Assembly (NCBI RefSeq): GCF_030490285.1
Contig: NZ_CP129884.1
Coordinates: 2,914,001 to 2,978,000, forward strand
DNA: 64,000 nt
Origin: Methylomonas montana
Lineage (GTDB): Bacteria > Pseudomonadota > Gammaproteobacteria > Methylococcales > Methylomonadaceae
Direction of reading: 5' to 3'
Shown here: positions 1 through 10,968 of the stretch, piece after piece
Layout of the letters: every line of letters begins with the position of its first letter
Position numbering within the stretch: the first letter of the stretch is position 1
Made by a program: the position numbers and the translations under genes
The notes under the pieces: model-generated
The model's database searches: none
The model's input: only the letters and a program-made list of their open reading frames with translations
Told to the model about the DNA's origin: nothing

Positions 1-73
1 TTATCTAATGCAGATTTGAATTAGCAATTTCAATTTCCAAACACAAACCACTAGCCAGTTTCCAAGCCCAAGC

Positions 74-718
74 ATGACGGACCCTCAAATCAAGCCGGAA
101 AAGACCCGCGATCGACTGTTAGTCGCGGCCTGCCGCATCTTTGCCGAAAAGGGTTTTCAGGACGCGACGATCGCCGAGATTTGCGAGCAAGCCAAAACCA
201 ATATCGCTTCGGTCAATTATCATTTTCGCGATAAGGAAACCCTATACCTGGAATCCTGGCGTTTTGCGTTTAATCAGGAGTTGGCCCAGCATCCGCCAGA
301 CGGCGGCGTTGAAAATGATGCCCCCGCCGAACAGCGCCTGGCCGGCCGAATTAAATCCATGATCGGCCGCGTGGCCGATGACGATTCCTATTCGTTTGCG
401 ATTATTCATAAGGAAATGGCCCAGCCTACCCGGCTGCTGGCCGACATTCTGGAAAAGGAAATCAACCCGCAGCGCCTGCAAATGTTTGGCTTGTTAAAAG
501 AATGTCTGGGGCACGCCGCCAGCGAGCAGCAGATTCAATACTGCCATGCCAGCATCATGGGCCAATGTTTTCAACTGCTGCGCTTAAAACAAATGCAATC
601 GGCCCGGCCGCGTCGGGCTCATCCTAGCGATCTGAGCGACATCAATGCTTTTGCCGAACACGTCGTGCAATTTTCGCTGGCCGGCATTCAAGCCATCCGC
701 TCCCAAACCCTAAATTAA
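74..718 (+). CDS. TetR/AcrR-family regulator, CecR type
   Basis: A 214-residue one-component repressor. The N-terminal 60 residues form the TetR helix-turn-helix (RDRLLVAACRIFAEKGF, then a recognition helix ending in NIASVNYHFRDKETLY). The rest, including the IIHKEMAQPTRLL stretch, matches the CecR/YbiH C-terminal ligand-binding domain (DUF1956). It lies 11 bp upstream of, and in the same direction as, an MdtABC-type efflux operon, so it most likely represses that operon and is released by an efflux substrate; this is inference from position, and no operator was identified. The family and the helix-turn-helix are clear from sequence; the ligand is unknown. Confidence 0.93.
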   Translation: MTDPQIKPEKTRDRLLVAACRIFAEKGFQDATIAEICEQAKTNIASVNYHFRDKETLYLESWRFAFNQELAQHPPDGGVENDAPAEQRLAGRIKSMIGRVADDDSYSFAIIHKEMAQPTRLLADILEKEINPQRLQMFGLLKECLGHAASEQQIQYCHASIMGQCFQLLRLKQMQSARPRRAHPSDLSDINAFAEHVVQFSLAGIQAIRSQTLN

Positions 719-729
719 TAAACGTCCGC

Positions 730-2004
730 ATGAGTCAACATCAACGCCCAGAATTACCGCCCTCCCCAACCAGGCGCCGAAGTTATGCCCTACCCGGTAC
801 GCTAATGGCGCTGGCGATTACCGCCGCCGGCTTTTATTTCCAGCATTCCGCGGCGGCCCCTGACGACGGCAAGTTCAAGCGCGGTGGCGGCAAATTCGGC
901 CATGACGACTTCGACGCCCCGAGCGCTGTCGCTATCGAAACGGTCAGCAAAACCGATTTCCCGGTATATCTGAATGGCTTGGGTACTGTCACCGCATTGC
1001 GCACCGTCACCGTCAAACCCAGGGTAGACGGTGAACTGGTAAAAGTGGCGTTCAGCGAAGGCCAGATGGTCAAGGAAGGCGACCTACTCGCTGAGATCGA
1101 TCCGCGGCCGTTTCAGGTGCAATTGCAACAAGCAGAAGGCCAGTTGCTACGCGACGAAGCGATGCTGAAAAACGCAGAACTGGACCACGCCCGTTATCAA
1201 ACGCTGCTGGAACAGGATTCGATAGCCGCTCAGCAAACCGTGACCCAGGAATCGCAAGTCAAACAATATCGCGGCAGCGTGGAAATGGACAAGGCGCAGG
1301 TCAATAACGCCAAACTGCAGCTCAGTTATACCCGCCTGACCGCGCCGATTGCCGGCCAAGTGGGCTTGCGGCAAATCGACCAGGGCAATATGGTCCATGC
1401 CAGCGACGCCAACGGCGTCGTGGTGATTACCCAGTTGCAGCCCATCAGCGTGGTGTTCACGCTGCCGGAAGACAAGGTGCAAGCAGTGATCCAACGTTGG
1501 CGTTCCAACGAACCGGTCAACATTGCCGCTTACGACCGGGCCGGCAAAACCAAACTGGCCGAAGGTAAGTTGCTGGCGCTGGATAATCAAATCGACTCCA
1601 GCACCGGCACACTAAAATTAAAGGCACAGTTCGACAATAAAGAACGCAGCTTGTTTGCCAATCAATTCGTCAACATCCAGATGCATCTGGATACCTTGCA
1701 TGGCGTCACCCAGGTATCCAGCGCCGCCATTCAACACGACACTCAGGGCGCATTTGTTTACGTGGTCAGCCCGGAAAAAACCGTGCAGATGCGCCGAGTC
1801 AGCTTAGGGCCAACCGAAGCCGACAAAGTGGTCGTGCTGGACAATCTCGCCGCCAACGAAACCGTGGTGGTCGACGGCGCCGACCGGTTGCGCGAAGGCG
1901 CTCAGGTCGATATCGCCGAAAAAGACGGCCAGGCGGTAGCGGCCAGTCCGGAAGCGCTAAGCAAAACGGAAGGCCAATTCCGTAAACGCGGCCGCCGTTC
2001 CTGA
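730..2004 (+). CDS. mdtA: RND efflux periplasmic adaptor, MdtA-like
   Basis: Membrane fusion protein (424 residues) that links the inner-membrane RND pump to the outer-membrane channel. It has an N-terminal hydrophobic anchor (about residues 21-43), a lipoyl/barrel-sandwich domain ([20 protein letters not shown], then the paired half near [20 protein letters not shown]) flanking an alpha-helical hairpin (about 120-175), and a beta-barrel domain ([12 protein letters not shown]). The C-terminus is basic (RKRGRRS). The stop is 2 bp before the next start, so it is translationally coupled to the two pump genes. The order adaptor-pump-pump is diagnostic of MdtABC. Substrates cannot be read from the sequence; in enterobacteria the system exports novobiocin and bile salts. 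Confidence 0.95.
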   Translation: MSQHQRPELPPSPTRRRSYALPGTLMALAITAAGFYFQHSAAAPDDGKFKRGGGKFGHDDFDAPSAVAIETVSKTDFPVYLNGLGTVTALRTVTVKPRVDGELVKVAFSEGQMVKEGDLLAEIDPRPFQVQLQQAEGQLLRDEAMLKNAELDHARYQTLLEQDSIAAQQTVTQESQVKQYRGSVEMDKAQVNNAKLQLSYTRLTAPIAGQVGLRQIDQGNMVHASDANGVVVITQLQPISVVFTLPEDKVQAVIQRWRSNEPVNIAAYDRAGKTKLAEGKLLALDNQIDSSTGTLKLKAQFDNKERSLFANQFVNIQMHLDTLHGVTQVSSAAIQHDTQGAFVYVVSPEKTVQMRRVSLGPTEADKVVVLDNLAANETVVVDGADRLREGAQVDIAEKDGQAVAASPEALSKTEGQFRKRGRRS

Positions 2005-2006
2005 AC

Positions 2007-5000
2007 ATGACCACGCCTCAGTCGTCGCAATCCCAGTTCAATCCTTCCCGGCTATTCATCCTGCGGCCGGTCGCCACTTCCTTGTTGATGGTGGCCTTGC
2101 TGCTGGTCGGCATATTGGCTTACCGGCTGCTGCCGGTTTCGGCCTTGCCGCAAGTCGATTATCCGACCATTCAGGTGGTGACCTTATATCCCGGCGCCAG
2201 CCCGGACGTAATGACTTCGGTGATCACCGCGCCGCTGGAACGCCAGTTCGGCCAGATGCCTGGGCTCAGCCAGATGTCCTCGACCAGTTCCGGCGGGGCT
2301 TCGGTGATTACCCTACAATTCAATCTGAATCTGAACCTGGATATTGCCGAACAAACCGTGCAGGCAGCGATCAATGCCGCAACCAATTTCCTGCCGGACG
2401 ATTTGCCGCAAGCGCCGATTTACAGCAAAGTCAATCCCGCCGACACGCCGATCATGACGCTGGCGGTCAGCTCCAAAGCCTTGCCGTTGTTCAAGATCGA
2501 GGACATGGTCGATACCCGGCTGGCGCAGAAAATCTCCCAGTTGCCGGGCGTGGGCATGGTCAGCATCAGTGGCGGCCAACGGCCGGCAGTGCGGATTCAG
2601 GCCAATCATAAAGCCCTGGCCGCCTACGGCATGAGCCTGGAAGACCTGCGCAGCGCCATCGCCGCCGCCAACGTCAACCAGCCCAAAGGCATGTTCAACG
2701 GCCCACAACGCTCGGCGATCATCGACAGCAACGACCAGTTACGCTCTGCGACGGAATACCGGGACTTGGTGGTGGCTTACCGCAATAACGCGCCGGTACG
2801 GCTGTCGGAAGTGGCGGACGTGGTGGACGGCGCGGAAAACGTGCGACTGGCGGCTTGGGCCAATGATAATGCGGCGGTGATCGTCAACATCCAGCGCCAA
2901 CCCGGCGCCAACGTCATCGAGGTAGTGGATAGGATTCAGGAACTGCTGCCCAAATTGCAGGCCACGCTGCCGCTCAGTATCGAGGTGCTGCCATTGACCG
3001 ACCGTACCGTGACGATACGCGCTTCGGTACACGACGTGCAGTTCGAACTGCTGCTGGCGGTGGCCTTGGTCGTCATGGTGATTTTCCTGTTTCTGCGCAA
3101 TGTGCCGGCCACCATCATTCCCGGCGTTGCGGTGCCCTTGTCCTTGGTCGGCACCTTCGCGGTGATGTATCTGGCCGAATTCAGCATCAACAACCTGACC
3201 TTGATGGCGCTGACCATTGCCACCGGCTTCGTGGTCGACGACGCCATCGTGGTGATCGAAAACATCAGCCGTTACATCGAACGCGGTGAATCGCCGTTAA
3301 AAGCCGCGCTGAAAGGCTCGGAACAGATCGGCTTTACCATCATCTCGCTGACAGTATCGCTGGTGGCGGTGTTGATCCCGCTATTGTTCATGAGCGATGT
3401 GGTCGGCCGGCTGTTTCGAGAGTTTGCCATCACCTTGGCGGTGGCGATTTTGATTTCCGCCATCGTCTCGCTGACCTTGACGCCGATGATGTGCGCCAAG
3501 CTGCTGCATCAAGGCGTGGAGCATGACCAACACCCTGGCAACGGCTGGTTCGACAAACTGATCGCCGGCTACGGTCGTACACTGGAATGGGTACTGAAGC
3601 GACAAGTGCTGACCATGCTGGCCTTCTTCGCTACCGTGGCCTTGACCGTTGCGTTGTATATCTTCATCCCCAAGGGTTTTTTCCCGCAGCAGGACACCGG
3701 CATCATCCAGGGTTTTTCCGAAGCGCCGCAAAACGTCTCGTTCTCGGCGATGGCCGAATACCAACAACAGCTGGCCAAATTGATTCTGGAAGACCCGGCG
3801 GTGGATAGCCTGTCGTCGTTTATCGGCGTGGACGGCATCAACACTACCCCTAACGCCGGCCGCTTCCTGATCAATCTTAAACCGCATGCCGAGCGCGGCG
3901 TCAGCGCCGACGAGGTGATCGCCCGCCTGAAGCCTAAATTCGCCGATCTGGCCGGCATTCGGCTGTACTTGCAACCGGTACAAGATTTGACCATGGAAAA
4001 CCGAGTCAGCCGTACTCAATACCAATTGACCCTGGAGAGCGTAGACCTGGACCAACTCAACAGCTGGACGCATAAACTGGTAGAGCAACTGACCGGCCAG
4101 CCCGAGTTTGCCGAAGTCGCCAGCGATGTGCAGGATCAGGGCCAACAAGTGTATGTCAATATCGACCGCAGCACCGCCAGCCGGCTGGGCGTCAGCACCG
4201 CCGCGATCGACAACGCGCTGTACAGCGCTTACGGGCAACGGCTGGTCTCGACTATTTTCACCCAGGCCAACCAATATCGGGTGGTGTTAGAGATAGATCC
4301 GGACGCACAAAGCTCGCCGCAAGCACTGAACGATTTGCGTGTGCCGTCCAGTAACGGCAGCCAAGTGCCTTTATCGGCGCTGGCCGAATTATCCGAACGG
4401 CCGGCCGCGCTATCCATCAATCATCTCGATCAATTTCCGGTCGCCACGCTGTCGTTTAACCTGGCGCCGGGCGTAGCACTGGGCGACGCGGTGAATGCCA
4501 TCGAACGCGCCAAGCAGGACATCGGCTTGCCACCCAGCATCCGCACCAGCTATCAGGGCGCCGCGCAGGCGTTTAAAGCCTCGCTGGACAATACCTTGTG
4601 GCTGATTCTGGCGGCCATCGTCACCGTCTATATCGTGCTGGGCGTGCTGTACGAGAGCTATATTCACCCCTTGACCATTCTCTCCACCCTGCCCTCGGCC
4701 GGCGTCGGCGCCTTGTTGGCGCTGCTGGTGTCCGGCGGCGATTTGGGCATCATCGGCATTATCGGCATCATTTTGTTGATCGGCATCGTCAAAAAGAACG
4801 CCATCATGATGATCGACTTTGCGCTGGAAGCCGAGCGTAAACAAGGCATGCCGCCGCGCGAGGCGATTTTCCAGGCCTGCTTGCTACGCTTCCGGCCGAT
4901 TCTGATGACCACGCTGGCCGCTTTGCTGGGCGCGCTGCCCTTGATGCTGGGTAACGGCGTCGGCTCTGAATTGCGCCACCCCCTGGGCATCACCATGGTT

Positions 5001-5141
5001 GGCGGTTTATTGGTCAGCCAATTGCTGACCCTATACACCACGCCCGTGATCTATTTATGGATGGACAGCCTGGCCCGGCGGGCATCGGGCTGGCTAAAGC
5101 TTAATCCCACGGAAGCGTCCGAAAGCGACGGGAGTGTGTGA
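2007..5141 (+). CDS. mdtB: RND multidrug efflux permease, MdtB-like
   Basis: Inner-membrane HAE1-family RND proton antiporter subunit of 1044 residues, the usual length. The N-terminus shows the RND start [19 protein letters not shown] followed by the porter domain ([20 protein letters not shown]). Transmembrane helix 4 carries the proton-relay aspartate pair in [20 protein letters not shown]. The C-terminal half repeats the architecture ([40 protein letters not shown]). It overlaps the following pump gene by one base (TGATG). MdtB and MdtC form a heterotrimer, MdtB in two copies; assigning this first gene to MdtB rests on gene order. Confidence 0.95.
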   Translation: MTTPQSSQSQFNPSRLFILRPVATSLLMVALLLVGILAYRLLPVSALPQVDYPTIQVVTLYPGASPDVMTSVITAPLERQFGQMPGLSQMSSTSSGGASVITLQFNLNLNLDIAEQTVQAAINAATNFLPDDLPQAPIYSKVNPADTPIMTLAVSSKALPLFKIEDMVDTRLAQKISQLPGVGMVSISGGQRPAVRIQANHKALAAYGMSLEDLRSAIAAANVNQPKGMFNGPQRSAIIDSNDQLRSATEYRDLVVAYRNNAPVRLSEVADVVDGAENVRLAAWANDNAAVIVNIQRQPGANVIEVVDRIQELLPKLQATLPLSIEVLPLTDRTVTIRASVHDVQFELLLAVALVVMVIFLFLRNVPATIIPGVAVPLSLVGTFAVMYLAEFSINNLTLMALTIATGFVVDDAIVVIENISRYIERGESPLKAALKGSEQIGFTIISLTVSLVAVLIPLLFMSDVVGRLFREFAITLAVAILISAIVSLTLTPMMCAKLLHQGVEHDQHPGNGWFDKLIAGYGRTLEWVLKRQVLTMLAFFATVALTVALYIFIPKGFFPQQDTGIIQGFSEAPQNVSFSAMAEYQQQLAKLILEDPAVDSLSSFIGVDGINTTPNAGRFLINLKPHAERGVSADEVIARLKPKFADLAGIRLYLQPVQDLTMENRVSRTQYQLTLESVDLDQLNSWTHKLVEQLTGQPEFAEVASDVQDQGQQVYVNIDRSTASRLGVSTAAIDNALYSAYGQRLVSTIFTQANQYRVVLEIDPDAQSSPQALNDLRVPSSNGSQVPLSALAELSERPAALSINHLDQFPVATLSFNLAPGVALGDAVNAIERAKQDIGLPPSIRTSYQGAAQAFKASLDNTLWLILAAIVTVYIVLGVLYESYIHPLTILSTLPSAGVGALLALLVSGGDLGIIGIIGIILLIGIVKKNAIMMIDFALEAERKQGMPPREAIFQACLLRFRPILMTTLAALLGALPLMLGNGVGSELRHPLGITMVGGLLVSQLLTLYTTPVIYLWMDSLARRASGWLKLNPTEASESDGSV

Positions 5142-8100
5142 TGAATCTGTCGGCGCTGTTCATTTATCGGCCGGTGGCGACCATGTTGTTGACCATCGCT
5201 ATCGCACTGGTCGGCACCCTGGCTTACTTGAACTTGCCGGTATCCTCGCTGCCGCAGGTGGATTTTCCGACCATTTCCGTGCAGGCCCAATTGCCCGGCG
5301 CCAGCGCCGAAACCATGGCCGCCACGGTGGCTACGCCATTGGAAAGAGCCTTGGGCCGCATCGCCGGCGTCACCGAAATGACCTCCAGCAGCTCGCAAGG
5401 CAATACCCGGATTACCCTGCAATTTGATCTGGATCGAGACATTTACGGTGCCGGCCGCGATGTGCAAGCGGCGATCAATGCCGCCACCAGCATGTTGCCG
5501 ACCAACATGCCCAACCGGCCCAGTTACCGCCGCTTCAACCCTTCCGAATCGCCCATTCTGATCCTGGCGCTGACTTCGGAAAGCCTGGATCGCGGCCAGA
5601 TGTACGATGTTGCCTCCACCATCCTGGCGCAAAAAATCGCCCAAGTGCCCGGCATAGGCCAGGTGCAGATCGGCGGCGCCTCGCTACCGGCGGTGCGGGT
5701 GGAACTGAATCCCAACGCCTTAACCAAATACGGCATCGGCCTGGAAGATGTCCGAAATACCATCACCCAAACCAATATCACCCGCCCGAAAGGATTGATG
5801 GAAAGCGGCGGCGAACGCTGGCAGATTCAAGCCAACGACGAGGCCCGCAAGGCCGAGGACTATCTGCCGCTAATCGTCAGTTACCGCAACGGCGCCGCCG
5901 TCAGAATTTCCGACCTGGGCAATGCGGTCGATTCGGTGGAAGATTTACGCAACACCGGCCTGAAAAACGGCAAACCCTCGGTGTTGCTGATTCTGACCAA
6001 ACAGCCCACCGCCAATGTCATCGAAACCGTCGATCAGGTCAAGGCGCTATTACCGGAGCTGCGCGCCGCCATCCCCAGCACGATAGATCTGTCGGTGGCG
6101 GTGGATCGATCCCTGACCATACGCGCTTCGATCGCCGAAGTCGAGCACAGCCTGTTCATCGCCATCGTGCTGGTCATTTTGGTGGTGCTGGTGTTTTTGC
6201 GAAATATACGCTCGACCTTGATCCCGATCATCGTGGTACCGGTTTCGCTGATCGGCTCCTGCGCGGCAATGTATTTACTGAACTACAGCCTGAACAATCT
6301 GACCTTGATGGCACTGACCATCGCCACCGGCTTTGTGGTCGACGACGCCATCGTGGTATTGGAAAACGCCAGCCGCCACATCGAAAAAGGCGTGAAACCC
6401 TTCAAGGCTGCGTTAATGGCGTCCAGGGAAGTCGGTTTTACCGTACTGGCGATGAGCGTATCGCTGGTAGCGGTATTTTTGCCAATTCTGCTGATGGGCG
6501 GCGTCGCCGGCCGGCTGTTCCGGGAGTTTTCGATGACGCTGGCCACCGCGGTAGCGGTGTCTTTATTAATCTCATTGACCGTCACGCCGATGCTGTGCGC
6601 GCGCTTGCTGGGCAAGGAAAATGCGGCCGAGCATGGCCGGATTTATCGGGGCATAGGCTCAGCCTTCGACTGGCTGCAAGATCGCTACGAACAGACCTTA
6701 CGCTGGGCATTGCGGCATAGCCGGATCATGCTGCTGATCTTGCTGGGCACCATAGGCTTGAATTTTTATCTGTACGCAGTGATCGACAAAGGCTTCTTCC
6801 CCACCCAGGATGGCGGCCGCTTGGTAGGCGGCATCCAAACCGACCAAGGCACCTCGTTCTGGTCATTGCAGAAAAAGCTGTTTCAATTTTCCGAGCTGGT
6901 GCAAAAAGATCCGGCGGTCAGCACCGTGGTCGGTTTCGCCGGCGCCCAACAGCGCAGCAATAGCGCCGATGTATTCGTGGTACTAAAACCGCATAGCGAG
7001 CGCGAACCGATAGACGTGGTTCAAGATCGCCTGCGCGCCACGCTAAACCGCATCCCCGGCGCCAAATTGCATATGTTCCCCGCCCAGGAACTCAGGATCG
7101 GTGGCCGCCCCTCGTTTGGTTCCTTCGATTATGCGCTGCAATCCGACGATCTGGATTTGTTGCGGGAATGGACACCGAAAGTGGCAGCCGCATTATCCAA
7201 ACTGCCGGAACTCAGCGACGTCAACGGCGACCAACAGGACAAGGGCCAGCAGATCGGCCTGGTGGTGGATAGAGCCATGGCGGCACGTTACGGCGTCAGC
7301 CAGGCGATGATCGATGCCAGCCTCAACGACGCCTTCGGCCAACGCCAGGTATCGGTGATCTACAATCCGCTCAACCAATACCGGGTAGTGATGGAACTGG
7401 CGCCTGAATATTGGCAAAGTCCGGAAGCCTTAAAACAGGTTTATATCAGCGTACCCAGCCAGCGTTTGCCCAGCGGCGAGGAAGCCCCGGCTCGGCAGAT
7501 ACCGTTGTCGGCGCTGGCCAGTTTTGCGCCCACCAATACTCCGCTGACCATCAATCATCAAGGCCAGTTCGCCGCCAACACCATTTCCTTCAATCTGAAT
7601 CCCGGCGTCTCGTTATCGGACGCTACGCGTTTAATCGAAGAAACCATGCGCGAGATCGGCGTGCCGGTGGCGGTGCAAGGCAGCTTCCAAGGCTCGGCTA
7701 AAGCCTTTCAGGATCAGATGCGTAATCAACCCTGGCTGATTTTGGCCGCGCTGTTGAGTATTTACATCGTGCTGGGCGTGCTTTACGAAAGTTTCGTGCA
7801 TCCCTTGACCATCCTCTCCACCCTGCCCTCCGCCGGAGTCGGTGCGCTGCTGGCGCTGATGGCTTGCGGCACCGAGTTCAGCATCATTGCCTTGATCGGC
7901 GTGATTTTGCTGATCGGCATCGTCAAGAAAAACGCGATCATGATGATAGACTTTGCCTTGCAGGCCGAGCGCGAGCAAGGCCTGGATTCGCGCGAGGCGA
8001 TTTTTCAGGCTTGTCTGCTACGCTTCCGGCCCATCATGATGACCACATTGGCCGCGTTGTTCGGCGCACTACCGCTGGCGCTGGGTACGGGCTATGGCGC

Positions 8101-8269
8101 GGAATTGCGTCAACCGCTGGGGATTTCCATCGTCGGCGGCCTGATCTTTAGCCAGATGCTGACGCTGTATACTACCCCGGTGGTGTATCTTTACCTGGAT
8201 CGTTTCCGGCTGTGGTGTCATGGCCGTTTTTTTAACCGCGCCGCTTCCCGAGCGCGCAAACCTGCCTGA
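5141..8269 (+). CDS. mdtC: RND multidrug efflux permease, MdtC-like
   Basis: Second RND pump subunit, 1042 residues, paralogous to its upstream neighbour throughout. The aspartate pair in helix 4 is present ([20 protein letters not shown]), as are the porter domain and the C-terminal helices ([20 protein letters not shown]). I take ATG at 5141 as the start, because GGGAG lies seven bases upstream and the ATG overlaps the preceding stop; a GTG at 5138 is in frame but poorly placed. In MdtBC heterotrimers the C subunit is thought to be the one that binds drug. Ordinary composition and an intact reading frame suggest a working pump. Confidence 0.95.
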   Translation: MNLSALFIYRPVATMLLTIAIALVGTLAYLNLPVSSLPQVDFPTISVQAQLPGASAETMAATVATPLERALGRIAGVTEMTSSSSQGNTRITLQFDLDRDIYGAGRDVQAAINAATSMLPTNMPNRPSYRRFNPSESPILILALTSESLDRGQMYDVASTILAQKIAQVPGIGQVQIGGASLPAVRVELNPNALTKYGIGLEDVRNTITQTNITRPKGLMESGGERWQIQANDEARKAEDYLPLIVSYRNGAAVRISDLGNAVDSVEDLRNTGLKNGKPSVLLILTKQPTANVIETVDQVKALLPELRAAIPSTIDLSVAVDRSLTIRASIAEVEHSLFIAIVLVILVVLVFLRNIRSTLIPIIVVPVSLIGSCAAMYLLNYSLNNLTLMALTIATGFVVDDAIVVLENASRHIEKGVKPFKAALMASREVGFTVLAMSVSLVAVFLPILLMGGVAGRLFREFSMTLATAVAVSLLISLTVTPMLCARLLGKENAAEHGRIYRGIGSAFDWLQDRYEQTLRWALRHSRIMLLILLGTIGLNFYLYAVIDKGFFPTQDGGRLVGGIQTDQGTSFWSLQKKLFQFSELVQKDPAVSTVVGFAGAQQRSNSADVFVVLKPHSEREPIDVVQDRLRATLNRIPGAKLHMFPAQELRIGGRPSFGSFDYALQSDDLDLLREWTPKVAAALSKLPELSDVNGDQQDKGQQIGLVVDRAMAARYGVSQAMIDASLNDAFGQRQVSVIYNPLNQYRVVMELAPEYWQSPEALKQVYISVPSQRLPSGEEAPARQIPLSALASFAPTNTPLTINHQGQFAANTISFNLNPGVSLSDATRLIEETMREIGVPVAVQGSFQGSAKAFQDQMRNQPWLILAALLSIYIVLGVLYESFVHPLTILSTLPSAGVGALLALMACGTEFSIIALIGVILLIGIVKKNAIMMIDFALQAEREQGLDSREAIFQACLLRFRPIMMTTLAALFGALPLALGTGYGAELRQPLGISIVGGLIFSQMLTLYTTPVVYLYLDRFRLWCHGRFFNRAASRARKPA

Positions 8270-8286
8270 GTTTCACCGAGATTTAC

Positions 8287-9771
8287 ATGAGTTTTCGTCT
8301 TAAGCACGCTCCGATTTATGCCTTATTCGCCGCCCAATTGACCGGTTGCATGGTCGGCCCGGATTATGCTCGTCCGCAAGCCAGCTCAGTGCCCGCCGAG
8401 TTCAAGGAACTCGAGGGCTGGAAGCAGGCTCAACCCAGAGACAAGGGATTGCCGGGCAAATGGTGGGAAATATTCAACGATCCCAGATTGAACGCACTGG
8501 AAGAACAGGTCGCCGGCGCCAATCAATCCATCATCCAGGCCGAGGCTCAATACCGGCAAGCCCAGCATTTGGTGCAATCCGCGCAATCGTCCTTGCTGCC
8601 GGTTGCCACGCTGACCGGCACCTTCAACCGCTTCAGAGCCGCCACCGGTCAGAACGTCGCGGTAGGCGGGGTGCGGAACTTGTTCGGCCAGGCGGTCAAT
8701 GTAGCCTGGGAACCGGATTTATGGGGTAGCGTCCGCCGCCAACTGGAAGCCAATACCGACAACGCCCAGGCCAGCGCCGCGACGCTGCACGGCCTGATAT
8801 TGTCCAGTCAGACGACCTTGGCCGACAATTACTTTCAACTAAAGGTGCTGGACGCGCAAAAGACCTTACTGGACGAAACGGTGGCCGCTTACAGCAAAAC
8901 CCTGGAAATCACCAAGAACCGCTACGCGGTGGGCGTGGTCGCCAAGGCCGATGTGGTGCAAGCCGAAACCCAGCAGGAAACGGTGCGCGCGCAGTCCATC
9001 GATCTGGGCGTGCAGCGCGCCAAGCTGGAACACGCGATTGCGGTGCTGATCGGCAAATCGCCGGCCGAATTATCGTTGGCACCAACCTCTTTAGATGTGC
9101 AAGCGCCGGGGATTCCGGTCAGCCTGCCTTCTGAACTGTTGGAACGCCGTCCCGACATCGCCGCCGCCGAACGCAAAATCGCCGCCGCCAACGCCCAGAT
9201 CGGCGTCGCCAAGGCGGCTTATTACCCGACCTTGAATCTGGCCTCGACCAACGGCTTTCAGTCGCCTACCGCCGACACGCTGTTCACGATGGCGCGCCGC
9301 TATTGGTCCTTGGGACCGGCCGGCCTGGCGCTGACATTATTCGACGGCGGCGCCAAGAACGCTCAGTACAAACAGGCTGTCGACGCTTACGACGCCACGG
9401 TCGCCGCTTATCGTCAAACCGTGCTGACCGGCTTTCAGGAAGTGGAAGACAATCTGGCCGCGCTGCGTATCCTGGACGAAGAAAAACAGGTGCAGGATAA
9501 AGCCGTCGCCGCTGCTAACCAGGCGCTGGCGTTAACCAACAATCAATATCAGGCCGGCACCGTCAGTTACATCAACGTAATGACGGCCCAAGCCGCCGCG
9601 TTGTCCAACCGCCAAACCGCCGTGCAACTGCAAGGCCAGCAACTTAGCGCATCGGTGCTATTGGTAAAAGCCTTGGGCGGCGGCTGGAACGAAACCTTGC
9701 TGCCTAGCGAAGATGAAGCCGGCGGCGAACGGAAATGGACGGATTATTTGATTTTGCCGCTAGCAGAGTAA
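8287..9771 (+). CDS. Outer-membrane efflux lipoprotein, OprM/NodT family
   Basis: Outer-membrane factor (494 residues) completing the tripartite efflux complex. A lipoprotein signal ends at Cys21 (AQLTGC), followed by the family hallmark GPDYARP. Two OEP repeats of paired helices follow, with conserved blocks NQSIIQAEAQYRQAQ, WEPDLWGSVRRQLEANTDNA, ELLERRPDIAAAERKIAAAN and LTLFDGGAKNAQ. It is 17 bp after mdtC and probably in the same transcript, so TolC need not be recruited from elsewhere in the genome. Symbols used for relatives vary (oprM, nodT, mdtP), so none is assigned. Confidence 0.94.
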   Translation: MSFRLKHAPIYALFAAQLTGCMVGPDYARPQASSVPAEFKELEGWKQAQPRDKGLPGKWWEIFNDPRLNALEEQVAGANQSIIQAEAQYRQAQHLVQSAQSSLLPVATLTGTFNRFRAATGQNVAVGGVRNLFGQAVNVAWEPDLWGSVRRQLEANTDNAQASAATLHGLILSSQTTLADNYFQLKVLDAQKTLLDETVAAYSKTLEITKNRYAVGVVAKADVVQAETQQETVRAQSIDLGVQRAKLEHAIAVLIGKSPAELSLAPTSLDVQAPGIPVSLPSELLERRPDIAAAERKIAAANAQIGVAKAAYYPTLNLASTNGFQSPTADTLFTMARRYWSLGPAGLALTLFDGGAKNAQYKQAVDAYDATVAAYRQTVLTGFQEVEDNLAALRILDEEKQVQDKAVAAANQALALTNNQYQAGTVSYINVMTAQAAALSNRQTAVQLQGQQLSASVLLVKALGGGWNETLLPSEDEAGGERKWTDYLILPLAE

Positions 9772-9806
9772 TCCTTGTAAACCCTGCCCCTTCTCGCGAG
9801 GCTCTT

Positions 9807-10289
9807 ATGTCAGAAAAATCCAATCCGATCGCCATCATTGCGACTGAGGCACCGGCAAGAAGCAAGCCATCAAGCTATCCCGAACCGTTCGCGTCGCTTA
9901 TGCTGGGTCGGGAGAAGCGCCGGCTTGGCGATCTGTTTGGTCTTACAAACTTTGGCGTCAACTTGACACGTTTGGCTCCCAATGCCGTTTCTGCCCTTCG
10001 TCACGCTCACACCAAGCAAGACGAATTTATCTATATCCTGCAAGGGTATCCAACCTTACATACTGACGAAGGTCGCAGCCAGCTCTCGCCGGGAATGTGC
10101 GCCGGCTTCAAGGCTGGCAACGGCAACGGACACCATCTGATTAACGAAACGTCGGAGGCAGTCATCTACCTCGAAATCGGCGACCGGACGCCGGGAGACG
10201 AAGGAAGTTACCCCGATGACGATCTCAAAGCCATACTCGTGGAGGGGAAGTGGAAGTTTGTTCATAAAGACGACACACCGTACACGTAA
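9807..10289 (+). CDS. Cupin-domain protein
   Basis: A 160-residue single-domain cupin. The first metal motif is visible in RHAHTKQDEFIYILQGYPTL (His-x-His, then Glu) and the second in the PGMCAGFKAGNGNGHHLINE stretch. The start at 9807 is chosen because GCGAGG precedes it and an upstream in-frame extension would run back into the efflux gene. It resembles uncharacterised cupins described as transcriptional regulators or sugar-binding proteins, but there is no DNA-binding domain. It is 35 bp after the efflux operon and may be read through from it. Enzymatic role unknown. Confidence 0.8.
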   Translation: MSEKSNPIAIIATEAPARSKPSSYPEPFASLMLGREKRRLGDLFGLTNFGVNLTRLAPNAVSALRHAHTKQDEFIYILQGYPTLHTDEGRSQLSPGMCAGFKAGNGNGHHLINETSEAVIYLEIGDRTPGDEGSYPDDDLKAILVEGKWKFVHKDDTPYT

Positions 10290-10864
10290 ACTAATCTTCG
10301 CCTTTTAACGTAGCATATTCGGAGGCATGGTTATGCAATGCAATGCATTTCACCTCATTCTTACGATTACGCTACGTTAATCGTATCTAGGACATATCCC
10401 CTGGGTCTGCCGATACCCGAATGGTTCATCCGGCGGCCAAACGCAAGGCCGGAACCTCGCGCCGCAACACCCGGTTTTTGGGTCCGATAAGCTAATGACA
10501 TCAAGCTTGCCCCTTATATTCAGATCTCATCACGCCATTTCGCAAGGTTTGTCTTTCCGGCGCAGGAACCTCTTCCTTTAAATGATTCTACTGCCGGTTT
10601 AACAGCATTTTTAACCTGATCGTCATCAGTAATACGTACGTATTACATTTCTTGCAAAGTTCATGCACCCGTCACCGAAAAGACCTACTCACCTGAATAA
10701 GATGCCGCAGGCTTTAACGCTGAGACCAGTCGTTTGGCTATCAGCTGGGAATAGCTAGGGAACAGGGATGGCATGGATAGGGACTGAGCCGAGGTTTTAA
10801 GTCATCGCTGGAAGCGCAGGGCATGTTGTACCAATATTGTGTTAATTCAAAATCAGAAGTGTGT
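10290..10864. other. Intergenic region upstream of riboswitch
   Basis: About 575 bases without a convincing gene. Translation of both strands gives only short fragments. An inverted repeat at 10306-10379 is the only structured element I see; the promoter for the riboswitch transcript must lie in the right-hand part, but I cannot fix the boxes with confidence. Confidence 0.5.
10306..10379. repeat. Inverted repeat, 9-bp arms
   Basis: TAACGTAGC at 10306-10314 is repeated in inverted orientation as GCTACGTTA at 10371-10379. The arms are 56 bp apart and sit just after the cupin stop codon. It may be a degenerate REP-type element or a weak transcript end; no T-run follows. Confidence 0.4.
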
Positions 10865-10942
10865 AAAAGCTAAACCGATCGTGAGGTCGGGGCGGAAAAC
10901 TGCGGGTCTGAGGGTTCGATACATCACGATAGCCGGGTTGCC
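10864..10942 (+). promoter_or_regulatory. Cyclic-di-GMP-I (GEMM-I) riboswitch
   Basis: The aptamer core matches the GEMM-I consensus: GCTAAACCG, a stem capped by the GNRA tetraloop GTGA (CGATC/GGTCG), the GGGGCGGAAA junction, CGGGTCT, and the 3-prime signature AGCCGGGTTGCC ending at 10942. A Shine-Dalgarno TAAGGAGA lies 14 bases downstream and the ATG of a PEP-CTERM gene is at 10969. Binding of c-di-GMP would control that gene; whether it acts on translation or transcription cannot be decided by eye. Confidence 0.9.
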
Positions 10943-10968
10943 ACCTTAATTAATTTAAGGAGATTTAA

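Noticed and set aside
3381..4274. 297-codon minus-strand frame inside mdtB
   Set aside because: Antisense to a conserved RND gene; composition (His/Gln/Asp-rich) is typical of shadow frames in GC-rich genes.
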